This document shows positions 17,108 through 25,348 of a stretch of DNA of 64,000 nucleotides, piece by piece. The position numbers and the translations under genes were made by a program. The DNA lies in NCBI RefSeq assembly GCF_002287375.1, contig NZ_NPOA01000006.1:1-64000 (forward strand). Direction: 5' to 3'. The notes under the pieces were generated by a model, which searched no databases, was not told where the DNA came from, and saw only the letters and a list, made by a program, of their open reading frames with translations. Each line of letters opens with the position of its first letter. Position 1 is the first letter of the stretch. The stretch is from Virgibacillus profundi (GTDB lineage Bacteria; Bacillota; Bacilli; Bacillales; Amphibacillaceae).

Positions 17108-17325
17108 TATTGGACAGTGGGTACTAATTTTGTCTCTGTTCGGTCGTATAGAGGCGTTCTATTGGACAGTGAGCCCTAGTTCTGACTCCGTTTGGTCGTA
17201 TAGAATCAGTCTATTGGACCGTTTGTACCAGTTTTATCTCCGCTCGGTCGAATAGAAACGTTCTATTGGACAATGAGCACTAGTTTTGTCTCCGCTCGGT
17301 CGTATAAAAGCACTCTATTGCACTT
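17108..17325. repeat. 52-bp tandem repeat, four full units plus a partial fifth
   Basis: TATTGGAC (or TATTGCAC) recurs at 17108, 17160, 17212, 17264 and 17316, exactly 52 bases apart each time. Each unit carries a GGTCGTATAGA-type or GGTCGAATAGA-type core and a TATTGGACAGTGAGC-type half. The units have diverged at scattered positions but no indel has accumulated. It is non-coding and follows the ResA-like gene. Spacing is continuous with no unique spacers, so it is not a CRISPR. Confidence 0.9.
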
Positions 17326-17373
17326 GACTAGTGAAAATTAAATTATGAAAACATACAACGGAAAATTTAAATT

Positions 17374-17400
17374 AAGCCCCCAAATCCTCCTGGGGACTTA
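17374..17400 (-). terminator. Terminator for the minus-strand AhpD-like gene
   Basis: On the minus strand AAGTCCCCA and the GGGGGCTT arm form a stem around GGAGGATT, followed by AATTTAAATTTT. Confidence 0.7.
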
Positions 17401-17411
17401 TGCATATTCAC

Positions 17412-18065
17412 TTATTCCTGATAACTATCAAACATAATCCGCATATGAGCATAGGATCCACCCGCACGCAATGCGGCAGTTACCATAATCGCTTCTGCAA
17501 GTTCCTCACTTGTTGCACCTTCACGCTCTGCACTTTTGGTATGAACGTCAATGCAATAAGGGCATTGCGTTGCATGTGCCACAGCCACGGCAATGATTTC
17601 CTTAAATTTTGTACTTAATTTCCCTGCTTTTGTTGCGGCATCACTAAAGGCCTGATATCCTTTAAAGCTTTCTCCAGCAAGTTTATTTAACTCATTTAAA
17701 TGCTTCAAATTGGAACGCTGATAGAGTGAATCTGGTGCTTCTTTATCTGTTGCATTATGAACATGAGTACTATGGGTGACTGCACTTCCAGCCTCCACAG
17801 CAGCTGTTACAAATGCAGCTTCTGTTAGTTCTTCCAGTGTTGCTCCAGCTTTTTTAGCATTTTTTGTATGTGACTCAATACAATATGGACATTGCGTCAC
17901 ATGTGTAGTCGCAACAGCAACTAATTCTTTTTCCTTCCGTGTTAAGGCCCCATCCTTAAATACCTTCATGTTAAATTCATTAAATGCTTTCAATTGATCA
18001 GGTGCGTGTTCCTTTAGTTGCTTGGGGAAATCATGCGTATGTTCTTTTGAATAAAATGAAGACAT
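17412..18065 (-). CDS. Double carboxymuconolactone decarboxylase/AhpD-like domain protein
   Basis: A 217-residue cytoplasmic protein with two copies of the AhpD/CMD domain. Each contains the redox motif CPYCxxxHT: CPYCIESHT near residue 60 and CPYCIDVHT near residue 170, both followed by KxAxxxGAT and an A-[AL] helix. In AhpD-type proteins the CxxC and the following His form a peroxidase or disulfide-reductase site. The start is ATG 18065 with AAAGGAG eight bases upstream; the in-frame TTG six bases earlier has poorer spacing. The fused domains make a pseudo-dimer. A role in peroxide or thiol stress is inferred from the family. Confidence 0.85.
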   Translation of the reverse strand: MSSFYSKEHTHDFPKQLKEHAPDQLKAFNEFNMKVFKDGALTRKEKELVAVATTHVTQCPYCIESHTKNAKKAGATLEELTEAAFVTAAVEAGSAVTHSTHVHNATDKEAPDSLYQRSNLKHLNELNKLAGESFKGYQAFSDAATKAGKLSTKFKEIIAVAVAHATQCPYCIDVHTKSAEREGATSEELAEAIMVTAALRAGGSYAHMRIMFDSYQE

Positions 18066-18449
18066 GGACAAAACTCCTTTACAATTTTTATTAATGATTC
18101 TGTATATTTATGGTAACACTGTATATTATTATTTATAAAGATTATGCTTATTAAGGAACATTCGTTGGAGGATTACCTGATGTTCGGAGAATTTATTACA
18201 AAAATACAAATTAGAGAATAGCTTCATTAAAATGGACGGCGATAACCTTTATATTCATTTTCTCAAAACTATCAAAGCTGTATAACCCTCTAGGTTAATC
18301 GGATTTTCGTTTATCATGGTACCTATGCTAAAATATATTTAAATTAATATAAAGGAAAAGGGAGTAAAAGATACTGGATAAAGGACGATCACACTGGGCT
18401 AGGACAGCGTGCATCAATATTATAATTCCATAGAAAGCAGGTATATGTT
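18066..18449. other. Intergenic region, no gene recognised
   Basis: The divergent gap between the AhpD-like gene and the SEC-C gene. It is AT-rich, with one 20-codon open stretch (LDKGRSHWARTACINIIIP) that lacks a standard start. No operator or riboswitch is evident. Confidence 0.5.
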
Positions 18450-19664
18450 TTGACTAAAAAAGCGGATGTAGAATTGGAAAAGAATATAAAAAAGGTTATT
18501 ACCGGAGCAAAGAAATTCAGAAAAGAGCAGGAAGAAAAACAGTATCAAAAGTTCTGGGCTGAAATAAAAGTTCCTTTTACGCTCGATGAAGGTCTAAAAA
18601 AATATACAAAATATGAACTGGATGCGATCCGAAAAACATTAAACATAAAAAATGCCAGCACCTTGAAAAAGGGCGAGCTGATTGCATTGTTACAAGAGAG
18701 AATACCTGAATATCTTGAGTATATCGCTTTTCATTTGGATTTGGAACGGTTCAGATTACTGACAAATATAGCGAATAATAGCGGTCAAATGATTGCACCA
18801 ATGCTAAAGGATAATCAAATTGAGTATTTTCGCAAAAATGGTTTGCTTTATACGGGAACTTTTGAAGGGAAAAAGATATTGGCTGTACCTGATGAGCTTG
18901 TCGAACAAATTTCTGCCTGGAAAAATAATGTGAAGCTAAAGGCAGCTGTAAGCAGAAATACAGAGTGGATCAAGCTAACACGAGGAATTTTGTATTATTA
19001 TGGAACTTTAAGTGGAACACAGCTGGTAAATATGCTGGAAGAGTTTACAAAGGAAACAGTAGATTTTGCAGAATACCTTACAGTAATTCACCGGGCCAAT
19101 TCTTATCATAAGGAAATATATATAGATGAGCGTTACTTTTCAAATAATCGAGTGCTTGATCCGGAAAGAGTACAAAAGGAACATCAATCCAGAAGCAGTG
19201 TACCATTTTATCCATTTACAAAACAGCAGCTTCTTGCAGCTGGTGAACCTGGATTCGTTGAAAAGAATCAAAGCTATATGCAATTAGTCAAATTCCTCAC
19301 CAATAACTTTGAAATAGATAGAGAGGAAGCGGATGACTATGCGGAAGAAATGGTTTATGCAGCCAGAATCGGGGATGGACCGAATGATGTTTTAAGTTAT
19401 TTAAGTCACACATTTGAACTTGATGATATGGAAATCGTCCAGTATTTAACGGATAAAATTACCCATCTAATGAATAACACGAGGGAATGGTTCCTGAAAG
19501 GATATACGTCAACAGAGTTATTTGCACAGGAGAAAAAACATTTACGCCCATTGCCAACAACCAAACTGAACAGTAGTGACGACAAAAAAGCTGTAAAAGT
19601 AGGCAGGAATGATCCCTGTCCATGTGGAAGCGGGAAAAAGTATAAGAAATGTTGTGGGAGATAG
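18450..19664 (+). CDS. SEC-C zinc-motif protein with SAP/Rho-N-like N-terminal segment
   Basis: A 404-residue protein ending in a SEC-C motif (VGRNDPCPCGSGKKYKKCC), the zinc-binding tail also found at the end of SecA. Residues about 35-75 (YTKYELDAIRKTLNIKNAST onward, then GELIALLQERI) resemble a SAP/Rho N-terminal nucleic-acid-binding helix pair. The middle (about 80-360) is helical and I do not recognise its family. SEC-C tails usually contact ribosomes or other partners. It starts at TTG 18450. The RNase H gene follows 78 bp later and may be cotranscribed. Confidence 0.75.
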   Translation: MTKKADVELEKNIKKVITGAKKFRKEQEEKQYQKFWAEIKVPFTLDEGLKKYTKYELDAIRKTLNIKNASTLKKGELIALLQERIPEYLEYIAFHLDLERFRLLTNIANNSGQMIAPMLKDNQIEYFRKNGLLYTGTFEGKKILAVPDELVEQISAWKNNVKLKAAVSRNTEWIKLTRGILYYYGTLSGTQLVNMLEEFTKETVDFAEYLTVIHRANSYHKEIYIDERYFSNNRVLDPERVQKEHQSRSSVPFYPFTKQQLLAAGEPGFVEKNQSYMQLVKFLTNNFEIDREEADDYAEEMVYAARIGDGPNDVLSYLSHTFELDDMEIVQYLTDKITHLMNNTREWFLKGYTSTELFAQEKKHLRPLPTTKLNSSDDKKAVKVGRNDPCPCGSGKKYKKCCGR

Positions 19665-19742
19665 GCAAGTGGAAATATATAACATCAGAATATGACCGGG
19701 AAACCTGATAATTTAAATGATATTGTTGCTAAGGAGGATACC

Positions 19743-20372
19743 ATGGCTAAAAAGAAATTCTATGTTGTTTGGTCTGGAAACAAAACGGGTGTTTTCGAAA
19801 CCTGGGACGATTGTAAAAAACAAGTTAATGGAGTAAAAGGTGCAAGATACAAATCTTTTCCTTCAAAGCAGGAAGCAGAAATTGCTTTTGAAACCGGATA
19901 TGCTCCAACTAAAGGCAAGAAACAAACTTCAAGTGTAAAGCAATCATCACATCTTGAAGAATCAAAGTATATTAAAGAGAGTATAAGTGTAGATGCCGCA
20001 TGCAGTGGAAATCCTGGATTAATGGAATACCGGGGTGTCTACACGGAAAATGGTAAAGAAATTTTTCATTACGGTCCTGTTGACAATGGAACAAATAATA
20101 TTGGTGAATTCCTAGCTATTGTACATGCACTTGCCTTAATGAAACAAAAAAATAGTAATCTACCTGTTTATTCAGACTCGAAAATAGCCATTGGTTGGGT
20201 ACGGAAGCGGCAAATGAATACAAAAATACCAAGGGATCAATCGACAGAACATTTATGGAAGGTGATTGATCGGGCAAAGCACTGGCTAAACACGAATACA
20301 TACGCTAATGAAGTACTTAAATGGGAAACAAAATTATGGGGAGAGAGTAAGGCTGATTTTGGAAGAAAATGA
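19743..20372 (+). CDS. Ribonuclease H with viroplasmin-type N-terminal domain
   Basis: A 209-residue RNase H1 that degrades the RNA strand of RNA-DNA hybrids. The N-terminal part (KKFYVVWSGNKTGVFETWDD with YKSFPSKQEAEIAF) is the hybrid-binding domain first seen in caulimovirus viroplasmin. The catalytic domain carries the acidic set: SVDAACSGNPG, IGEFLAIVHAL, VYSDSKIAIGWV and a final Asp in KADFGRK. The ATG at 19743 follows AAGGAGG at good spacing; the frame is open upstream but without a ribosome site. The A/S in place of the usual G/D variants around SVDAAC is normal for the Bacillus group. Confidence 0.9.
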   Translation: MAKKKFYVVWSGNKTGVFETWDDCKKQVNGVKGARYKSFPSKQEAEIAFETGYAPTKGKKQTSSVKQSSHLEESKYIKESISVDAACSGNPGLMEYRGVYTENGKEIFHYGPVDNGTNNIGEFLAIVHALALMKQKNSNLPVYSDSKIAIGWVRKRQMNTKIPRDQSTEHLWKVIDRAKHWLNTNTYANEVLKWETKLWGESKADFGRK

Positions 20373-20480
20373 GTATACTTTTACGGGGGACTTTACTAGT
20401 AGACAAAACTTCTTATGAAATTATGTATCTAAAGAAGATGGATATATTTTCTTAGGCACATTAAAGGAGGTACTGAAGTA

Positions 20481-20813
20481 ATGTCAGGATTTATGAAAAA
20501 AATTCAAATCTATGAAGAAGATATTTTTGATTTTGAAGTTAGTCCTTTTGAGACTATTGCCACTCTACACTTAAGAAGTGAATTAGAAAAAGATTTCCAA
20601 AAAATGATTGGCGAAGAGCAGCTGAAGCTATTGTCGATTGATGTAAATGTAATTAAAAATGCAAGGAAAATCGTAAATCATATTAGTGAAGTTTATGACT
20701 TTTCTTCCACTAATAAGCCTGAAAAGGAATGGTGGTGGCATTTAGACAAAGTTATATCAGGAGAGTTTGTAATTAAAGGTAATTTATTTGTTGAAACAGA
20801 TGTAGCCTTATAA
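20481..20813 (+). CDS. Hypothetical protein, 110 residues
   Basis: I do not recognise this family. The frame has a convincing start (GGAGG eight or nine bases before ATG) and is followed by a terminator, so it is a real gene. It is soluble, with no signal peptide or membrane segment, acidic near the N-terminus (YEEDIFDFEV) and with a Trp cluster (EKEWWWHLDKV) near residue 85. It stands alone. Confidence 0.6.
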   Translation: MSGFMKKIQIYEEDIFDFEVSPFETIATLHLRSELEKDFQKMIGEEQLKLLSIDVNVIKNARKIVNHISEVYDFSSTNKPEKEWWWHLDKVISGEFVIKGNLFVETDVAL

Positions 20814-20828
20814 TAATGAGATAAAACT

Positions 20829-20864
20829 AAAAGAGGTTCTGCTTTTTGTGGATTCCCTCTTTTT
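20829..20864 (+). terminator. Rho-independent terminator
   Basis: AAAAGAGG and CCTCTTTTT frame a 19-base loop, directly after the hypothetical gene. Confidence 0.65.
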
Positions 20865-21220
20865 ATTTTGTCCTTTTTTTGAACCGGGGCATAACCTTTC
20901 CAAAACCCACGAACCGTTCAGACACCTTTTTTACATGCTTCCTCTCTATAAGTTCACAAAAATGATATTTTTATAATAAAGTGTGTGAGGTACATCACAT
21001 TATTTTTTTGAAATTGTATTATCCTTGGGATGTACTTATTTTTCGACAATAATCGAGGAGTGTACAAGTACCGTGAAAACAACATTTATCACTTTAATAA
21101 AGTTCGAAAATATGTCGGTATTTGTTCATTTTTTGTCTATTGTTCTTATAACCTCTCATTGATACATTAAGTAGTGTCTGAGAGCTTTATCAAATTTAAA
21201 ATATATAAGCTAGGAGGTTT
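20865..21220. promoter_or_regulatory. Upstream region of the Isd locus; no clear Fur box
   Basis: An AT-rich 350-bp region. I searched it for the 7-1-7 Fur box (TGATAATnATTATCA) and found only weak partial matches. A Fur site is expected from known isd loci, but it is not seen at this level. Confidence 0.35.
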
Positions 21221-21268
21221 ATGGGGAGGATTCATGTGACTTTAGCTTTTGATGTTCACAAGTTTTAG
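21221..21268 (+). other. Possible 15-codon leader peptide ahead of the Isd locus
   Basis: ATG GGG AGG ATT ... TTT TAG encodes MGRIHVTLAFDVHKF. It has an excellent ribosome site (TAGGAGG, then three bases), closer than usual. It is followed at once by a hairpin and then isdC. Its short length makes it easy to occur by chance; still, the ribosome site and position suit a leader. Confidence 0.3.
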
Positions 21269-21279
21269 CCACAGTGTAG

Positions 21280-21318
21280 CCTGGCATAATGAGGGGATCA
21301 TTTTGCTTCTATACCAGG
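21280..21318 (+). promoter_or_regulatory. Nested stem-loop in the isd leader
   Basis: CCTGG (21280) pairs with CCAGG (21314), and within it AATGA pairs with TCATT around a GGGGA loop. It sits 35 bp before the first Isd gene, between the mini-ORF and the ribosome site. It may take part in leader control, but no known riboswitch class is recognised. Confidence 0.4.
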
Positions 21319-21352
21319 AAACTTTTTATAAATTATTAGGAGGAAAAAAGGA

Positions 21353-21967
21353 ATGAAAAAGAGATTTCCATTATTCATGGCGCTAACTGCTATGATTTTG
21401 ATTAGCTTCTTAGTTGTGTCACCTGTATCTGCACAAGTTGCGGATGGTACATATAAGGTGAATTATGAAATGAAAGAGGCTGATAGTGAAAATACATCCA
21501 TTGCGGATGGTTATTTTACAAAGCCTGCGACATTAATCGTGGAAAATGGTGTTCAACATATTCAGTTAACCGTTACTGGCAGCAATTATATTGAATCACT
21601 TACTGCACCATCAGGTCCCGTAAATGTTATTAGTGAGGATACAGCAAATCGTACAAGAGTAGTGAAGTTTAGAGTGGATGGTGACCTGTCACAGGCCGTT
21701 AATATGGAAATGCATATCATTGTTCCAGATATGTATGATATGACCCATACTGCCCGTGCTGTTTTTGATGTAAGCGGATTAGACCAAGCTGCTGCAGCTG
21801 GAGAAAATGAATCAAATGCTAGTGATTCTGAAACTGAGGCAGGAGCTGAAACAGTGGAAAATCCAAAAACCGGTGATGACTCATCCATTGCACTTTATGC
21901 TCTATTAATGGTTGGATCAGCAGTTGCTTTATTTGCAATTTGGAAATTACGACCTGTACGTAACTAA
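21353..21967 (+). CDS. IsdC-like haem-binding NEAT surface protein
   Basis: A 204-residue cell-wall protein that relays haem across the wall. Signal peptide to about residue 27 (cleavage near VSA-QVA), a NEAT domain about 30-142, an acidic linker, and the sorting signal NPKTG at 170-174 followed by a hydrophobic stretch and RPVRN. NPKTG-type signals are used by class B sortases, and one is encoded at the end of this locus. The haem-ligand strand reads VPDMYDMTHTARAVF: Tyr128 is the expected axial ligand and the usual partner Tyr four residues later is His132. AGGAGG lies before the ATG. First gene of the haem locus. Confidence 0.9.
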   Translation: MKKRFPLFMALTAMILISFLVVSPVSAQVADGTYKVNYEMKEADSENTSIADGYFTKPATLIVENGVQHIQLTVTGSNYIESLTAPSGPVNVISEDTANRTRVVKFRVDGDLSQAVNMEMHIIVPDMYDMTHTARAVFDVSGLDQAAAAGENESNASDSETEAGAETVENPKTGDDSSIALYALLMVGSAVALFAIWKLRPVRN

Positions 21968-21997
21968 TTTAGATAACTTGCAAGGGGAGAGAAAAAG

Positions 21998-23752
21998 ATG
22001 CGAAATAAATGGATTCTTACATTAATCATTGCAATTCTAGCATTGCCGATTTTAAGTACTTCCGTATTTGCAGAAGAAACTGTTGTGTATGAAGATGGTG
22101 AATATCTGATAACTGCCAAAGCTATCAATGCTGACACAAGTGAAAGATCAGGTGCAGCAGGATTTCTGAATGAGGAAGCTACTTTAAATATTAAAGATGG
22201 TGAAGCTACACTTACTATCACAGTACCGCATAATGAAATGGCAGAAATCACTGGACTGCAAGTTGAAGGTGATAAGCCTGATGTAACAGAAGATGAAACT
22301 GCAAGGTATATGGCATTTAAATTAGCAAACTTAAAATCTGAATTAAATGCTCAAGTTCAATATGAAGTTCCTTCGATAGGTTTAGAGCATGATGTTCCTT
22401 TTAAATTTGTTTTAGAAGATTTAGATGAAATACCGGTTGTGGAAGAAGAGCCTACTGAACCTGAAGAAGAACCAACCGAGCCGGAACAACCGGTTGATCC
22501 TGAGGAACCATCAGAACCTGAAACAATAGATTTAGCAGATGGTTTCTACACTATCAATGGTAGTTATTTACATCTGGAAGAAGAAAAAGCTTCTACAATG
22601 ACTAGATATTTAGATAGCTCATTGTTCTTAGAAGTTGTAAACGGAAAAGTAGAATTAACAGTAACTGTAAATGCAGATGAAACTGTAACGCTACTTAAAG
22701 TTGATGGCAAAAATGCAATCGAAAGTAAAGTTGATGGTAAAAAACGTTATGACACATATGAATTAGATAGTTTAGCATCTATTCATCATGGTTATGTGGA
22801 TTATCAAGCTCCAATGAAAGATGGATCAATCCATTACGGTAAAGCTAAATTCAGAATTTCATTAGCTGAAGATAGTATTGCAGAAACGGACGCTTCAGCA
22901 AAACCAGGTTATGAGGAAGAGTCTGAAGTTCCAGAAGAGCCAACAGAGCCGGAAGAACCTTCAGACGGTGAAGACCCAGCTGACAAAGAAGAAGATAACA
23001 ACAACAAGCCAGAAGATAAAGAAGATCCTGTTGATAAAGATAACAGAGATAAAACTAAACCAGAAACTCCTGAAAAGAAAGATCAATTAGTGCCAGATAA
23101 AGCATATGAAATTGATTTTGAAATTAAGCATGAATCTGAAGATAAAACTTCTGCAGCTGATTCATTCTTTAAAGGACCAGCAATTTTATTAGAAAAAGAT
23201 GGTGAAAGATATCTTCAAATTACGGTAACAGGCAAACAATATATTGAATCACTGAAGAATAAATTCGGTGATATGGTTGTAGTTAAAGAGGATGGAAATA
23301 CAATCGTTTATCAATTTAAATTAGATGGTAGTATATCTGATGTTATTTTACTAGATATGATTATTACTGTTCCTGGAATCTATGAAGGACAGAATCATAA
23401 AGCCCGTCTATTCCTTAACGAAAGCAGCATGAAAGAAATCGACGCAAGTGCTTATCGTTTAGTAGCTTCTGACAATGGTAATGGACCAACAGTGGATGGA
23501 GAATCTGGTGATGGAAATCAAACACCGGATCCGGGTAACGATAAACCAAAAACTGATGACGATAAAACAACTCCGGAAAAACCTGAGCTTGGTTCCGGCG
23601 ATGATAATAATCAATCAGGCGATCAAACAGAAAATGGCGAAAAAGCACAGAACCCACAAACAGGTGATTCAACAAACATCATGCTTTATGTAATCCTATT
23701 GATTGGTTCAGCTATTCCGCTGGCATTAAAATTAAAAAGACGTTTCGTTTAA
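21998..23752 (+). CDS. Wall-anchored protein with three NEAT domains (Isd locus)
   Basis: A 584-residue surface protein: signal peptide to about 25, three NEAT domains (about 28-145, 180-295 and 370-490) separated by long acidic linkers rich in Pro, Glu and Lys, and the sorting signal NPQTG near 552 followed by a membrane anchor and KLKRRFV. Only the third domain keeps the haem-ligand Tyr (VPGIYEGQNHKARLF). The first (VPSIGLEHDVPFKF) and second (KDGSIHYGKAKF) lack it at the equivalent position. It follows isdC by 30 bp with AGGGGAGAG upstream. Probably passes haem to the IsdC-like protein. Confidence 0.85.
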   Translation: MRNKWILTLIIAILALPILSTSVFAEETVVYEDGEYLITAKAINADTSERSGAAGFLNEEATLNIKDGEATLTITVPHNEMAEITGLQVEGDKPDVTEDETARYMAFKLANLKSELNAQVQYEVPSIGLEHDVPFKFVLEDLDEIPVVEEEPTEPEEEPTEPEQPVDPEEPSEPETIDLADGFYTINGSYLHLEEEKASTMTRYLDSSLFLEVVNGKVELTVTVNADETVTLLKVDGKNAIESKVDGKKRYDTYELDSLASIHHGYVDYQAPMKDGSIHYGKAKFRISLAEDSIAETDASAKPGYEEESEVPEEPTEPEEPSDGEDPADKEEDNNNKPEDKEDPVDKDNRDKTKPETPEKKDQLVPDKAYEIDFEIKHESEDKTSAADSFFKGPAILLEKDGERYLQITVTGKQYIESLKNKFGDMVVVKEDGNTIVYQFKLDGSISDVILLDMIITVPGIYEGQNHKARLFLNESSMKEIDASAYRLVASDNGNGPTVDGESGDGNQTPDPGNDKPKTDDDKTTPEKPELGSGDDNNQSGDQTENGEKAQNPQTGDSTNIMLYVILLIGSAIPLALKLKRRFV

Positions 23753-23763
23753 TCCAAACATAC

Positions 23764-23796
23764 GAGTCTTACTGTACATAACAAACAGTAAGACTC
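23764..23796 (+). terminator. Terminator-like hairpin after the NEAT genes
   Basis: GAGTCTTACTGT and ACAGTAAGACTC form a perfect 12-bp stem with a 9-base loop. The trailing T run is poor. It divides the two surface-protein genes from the transporter genes. Confidence 0.6.
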
Positions 23797-23880
23797 CAAG
23801 TTATTTCTAAAGGGCTGTTTTCACATAGTTTATTGTTATTTGCCCTGTAGTTGACAGAAAATGTGACGTAACTGTTTATA

Positions 23881-24202
23881 CACCGCTACGGAAATACACT
23901 ACGCTTTCCGCGGGCGGCTGATGAGCCACCTCGTGCTTCGCACTGCGGGGTCTCATCTAGGCCTCTGCTCCCGCAGGAGTCTTCGTGTATTTCCTCCGCT
24001 GATATTGCGATTACTGCCGATTAATTGTATTGGTAATCAATATAAAAGTATCGAGAAACAACCTCACCAGTTCGGGTGAGCAGAGGGAGGTGACTCCTGC
24101 GGGAAAAGCACGTGTCCGAAGACCCCACAGGAAGTGGGTTTCTTCCGAGGAGGCTGAGGCCGTGCCCGCGGAAAGCATCCGCCCGGAGCGATCCCGAACG
24201 GC
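23881..24202. repeat. Interspersed repeat, copy 1 (about 320 bp)
   Basis: A GC-rich non-coding element with inverted ends: CGCTACGG...CGCTTTCCGCGGGCGGCTGA at the left and CCGAGGAGGCTGAGGCCGTG...CGCGGAAAGC at the right. The inner CTCCCGCAGGAGTCTTCG and GACTCCTGCGGGAAAAGCAC pieces are also inverted copies. Other copies: 56565-56876 and the start of one at 63938. It lies inside the Isd locus. The rest of the gap 23797-24375 holds a small hairpin (GCAGTTT-ATCG-AAACTGC at 24242) and no gene. Confidence 0.9.
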
Positions 24203-24375
24203 AATTATAGCAAATACCTATAGAAAACAGTAATTATGTCGCAGTTTATCGAAACTGCGGCAGTTAATAAAGTAACAAATCTTTTCGATGGGACGAGTGA
24301 CAGCAGTCCTAAAGTTTACGAAAAGATCCTTCTAAAAAGATTCAGATGCATTATTTGGAAAGAGGTGTACCAGTC

Positions 24376-25326
24376 ATGAAAAACAAATTAAGTTTCTTTC
24401 TCATTATATTCCTTCTTATCGTTTTAGCAGGTTGTGGCACGGATGGAGAAACAACTGCAGCAGATAGTCAATCCTCTAAGGCTGATAATCAAACAAGTAC
24501 AGAAGAAGCAGATGCAACTGAGGAAACAGATGCACTTGAAACGGATGGTCAAATCATTTCAACGACCGTTGCTTTAACTGAAATTATGGATAAATTGGAA
24601 TTGGATCTTGTTGGTGTTCCAACAACTTATAAGGATTTACCGGAGCGATATAAAGATTTACCTGAAGTTGGACTTGCGATGACGCCAGACATGGAATTAA
24701 TTAGATCATTAAAACCAACAGATGTATTAACCGTTACAACACTAACATCTTATGTAGAAGAAACATTTACTCAAAACGATACACCAGCGACATATATCGA
24801 CTTGGAAAGTGTAGAAGGAATGAATGCGAGTATCCTGTCACTTGGTGAGAAATATGATCGCACGCAGCAAGCGAAAAAAGTCGTAAACAATTTTAAAGAA
24901 AAAATGACGGAGATCGAAACAAAAGTAGATGGTAAAGAATCGCCAAAAGTACTGATTTTACTCGGAGTTCCGGGAAGTTATCTTGTTGCGACAGAGGATT
25001 CCTATGTAGGTGACCTCGTAAGACGTGCTGGTGGCGTAAATGCTATGGATCAAAAAGGTGTAGAATATGTTGCAGCAAACACAGAAAACTTGCAGCAATC
25101 CGATGCTGACGTCATCTTGCGTATGGCTCATGGTATGCCTGAGGAAGTTGTCGAAATGTTTGACAAGGAATTTATAGAGAATGATATATGGAAGCATTTT
25201 AAGGCGGTACAAAATGATCGGGTTTATGATTTAGAAGAAACACTTTTTGGAACAACAGCGAATTTAGCTGCTGCTGATGCAATGGAAGCGTTAGTTGGCA
25301 TGCTTTATCCAGAATTAGCCGAGTAG
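24376..25326 (+). CDS. isdE: Haem ABC transporter substrate-binding lipoprotein (IsdE-like)
   Basis: A 316-residue lipoprotein of the Fe/B12 periplasmic-binding fold. The signal peptide ends IVLAGCG, with Cys as lipid anchor. The two lobes are visible (IISTTVALTEIMDKLELDLVG and VLILLGVPGSYLVATEDSYVGDLV) with the single connecting helix about residues 165-190. It accepts haem from the NEAT proteins and hands it to the permease. The ATG at 24376 follows AGAGGTG; the in-frame ATG at 24346 has none. IsdE is inferred from the context and the family. Confidence 0.85.
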   Translation: MKNKLSFFLIIFLLIVLAGCGTDGETTAADSQSSKADNQTSTEEADATEETDALETDGQIISTTVALTEIMDKLELDLVGVPTTYKDLPERYKDLPEVGLAMTPDMELIRSLKPTDVLTVTTLTSYVEETFTQNDTPATYIDLESVEGMNASILSLGEKYDRTQQAKKVVNNFKEKMTEIETKVDGKESPKVLILLGVPGSYLVATEDSYVGDLVRRAGGVNAMDQKGVEYVAANTENLQQSDADVILRMAHGMPEEVVEMFDKEFIENDIWKHFKAVQNDRVYDLEETLFGTTANLAAADAMEALVGMLYPELAE

Positions 25327-25348
25327 GGGCCCTGAGAAAGAGGTTTTC

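Noticed and set aside
17108-17325. CRISPR array
   Set aside because: Units of 52 bp run without unique spacers and differ by point changes over their whole length; no cas genes nearby.
20865-21220. Fur box upstream of the Isd genes
   Set aside because: Only partial matches to TGATAATnATTATCA, no better than chance in AT-rich DNA.
24030-24233. Open frame of 67 codons
   Set aside because: It lies in the inverted-ended repeat, has no ribosome site and its sequence is shared with non-coding copies.
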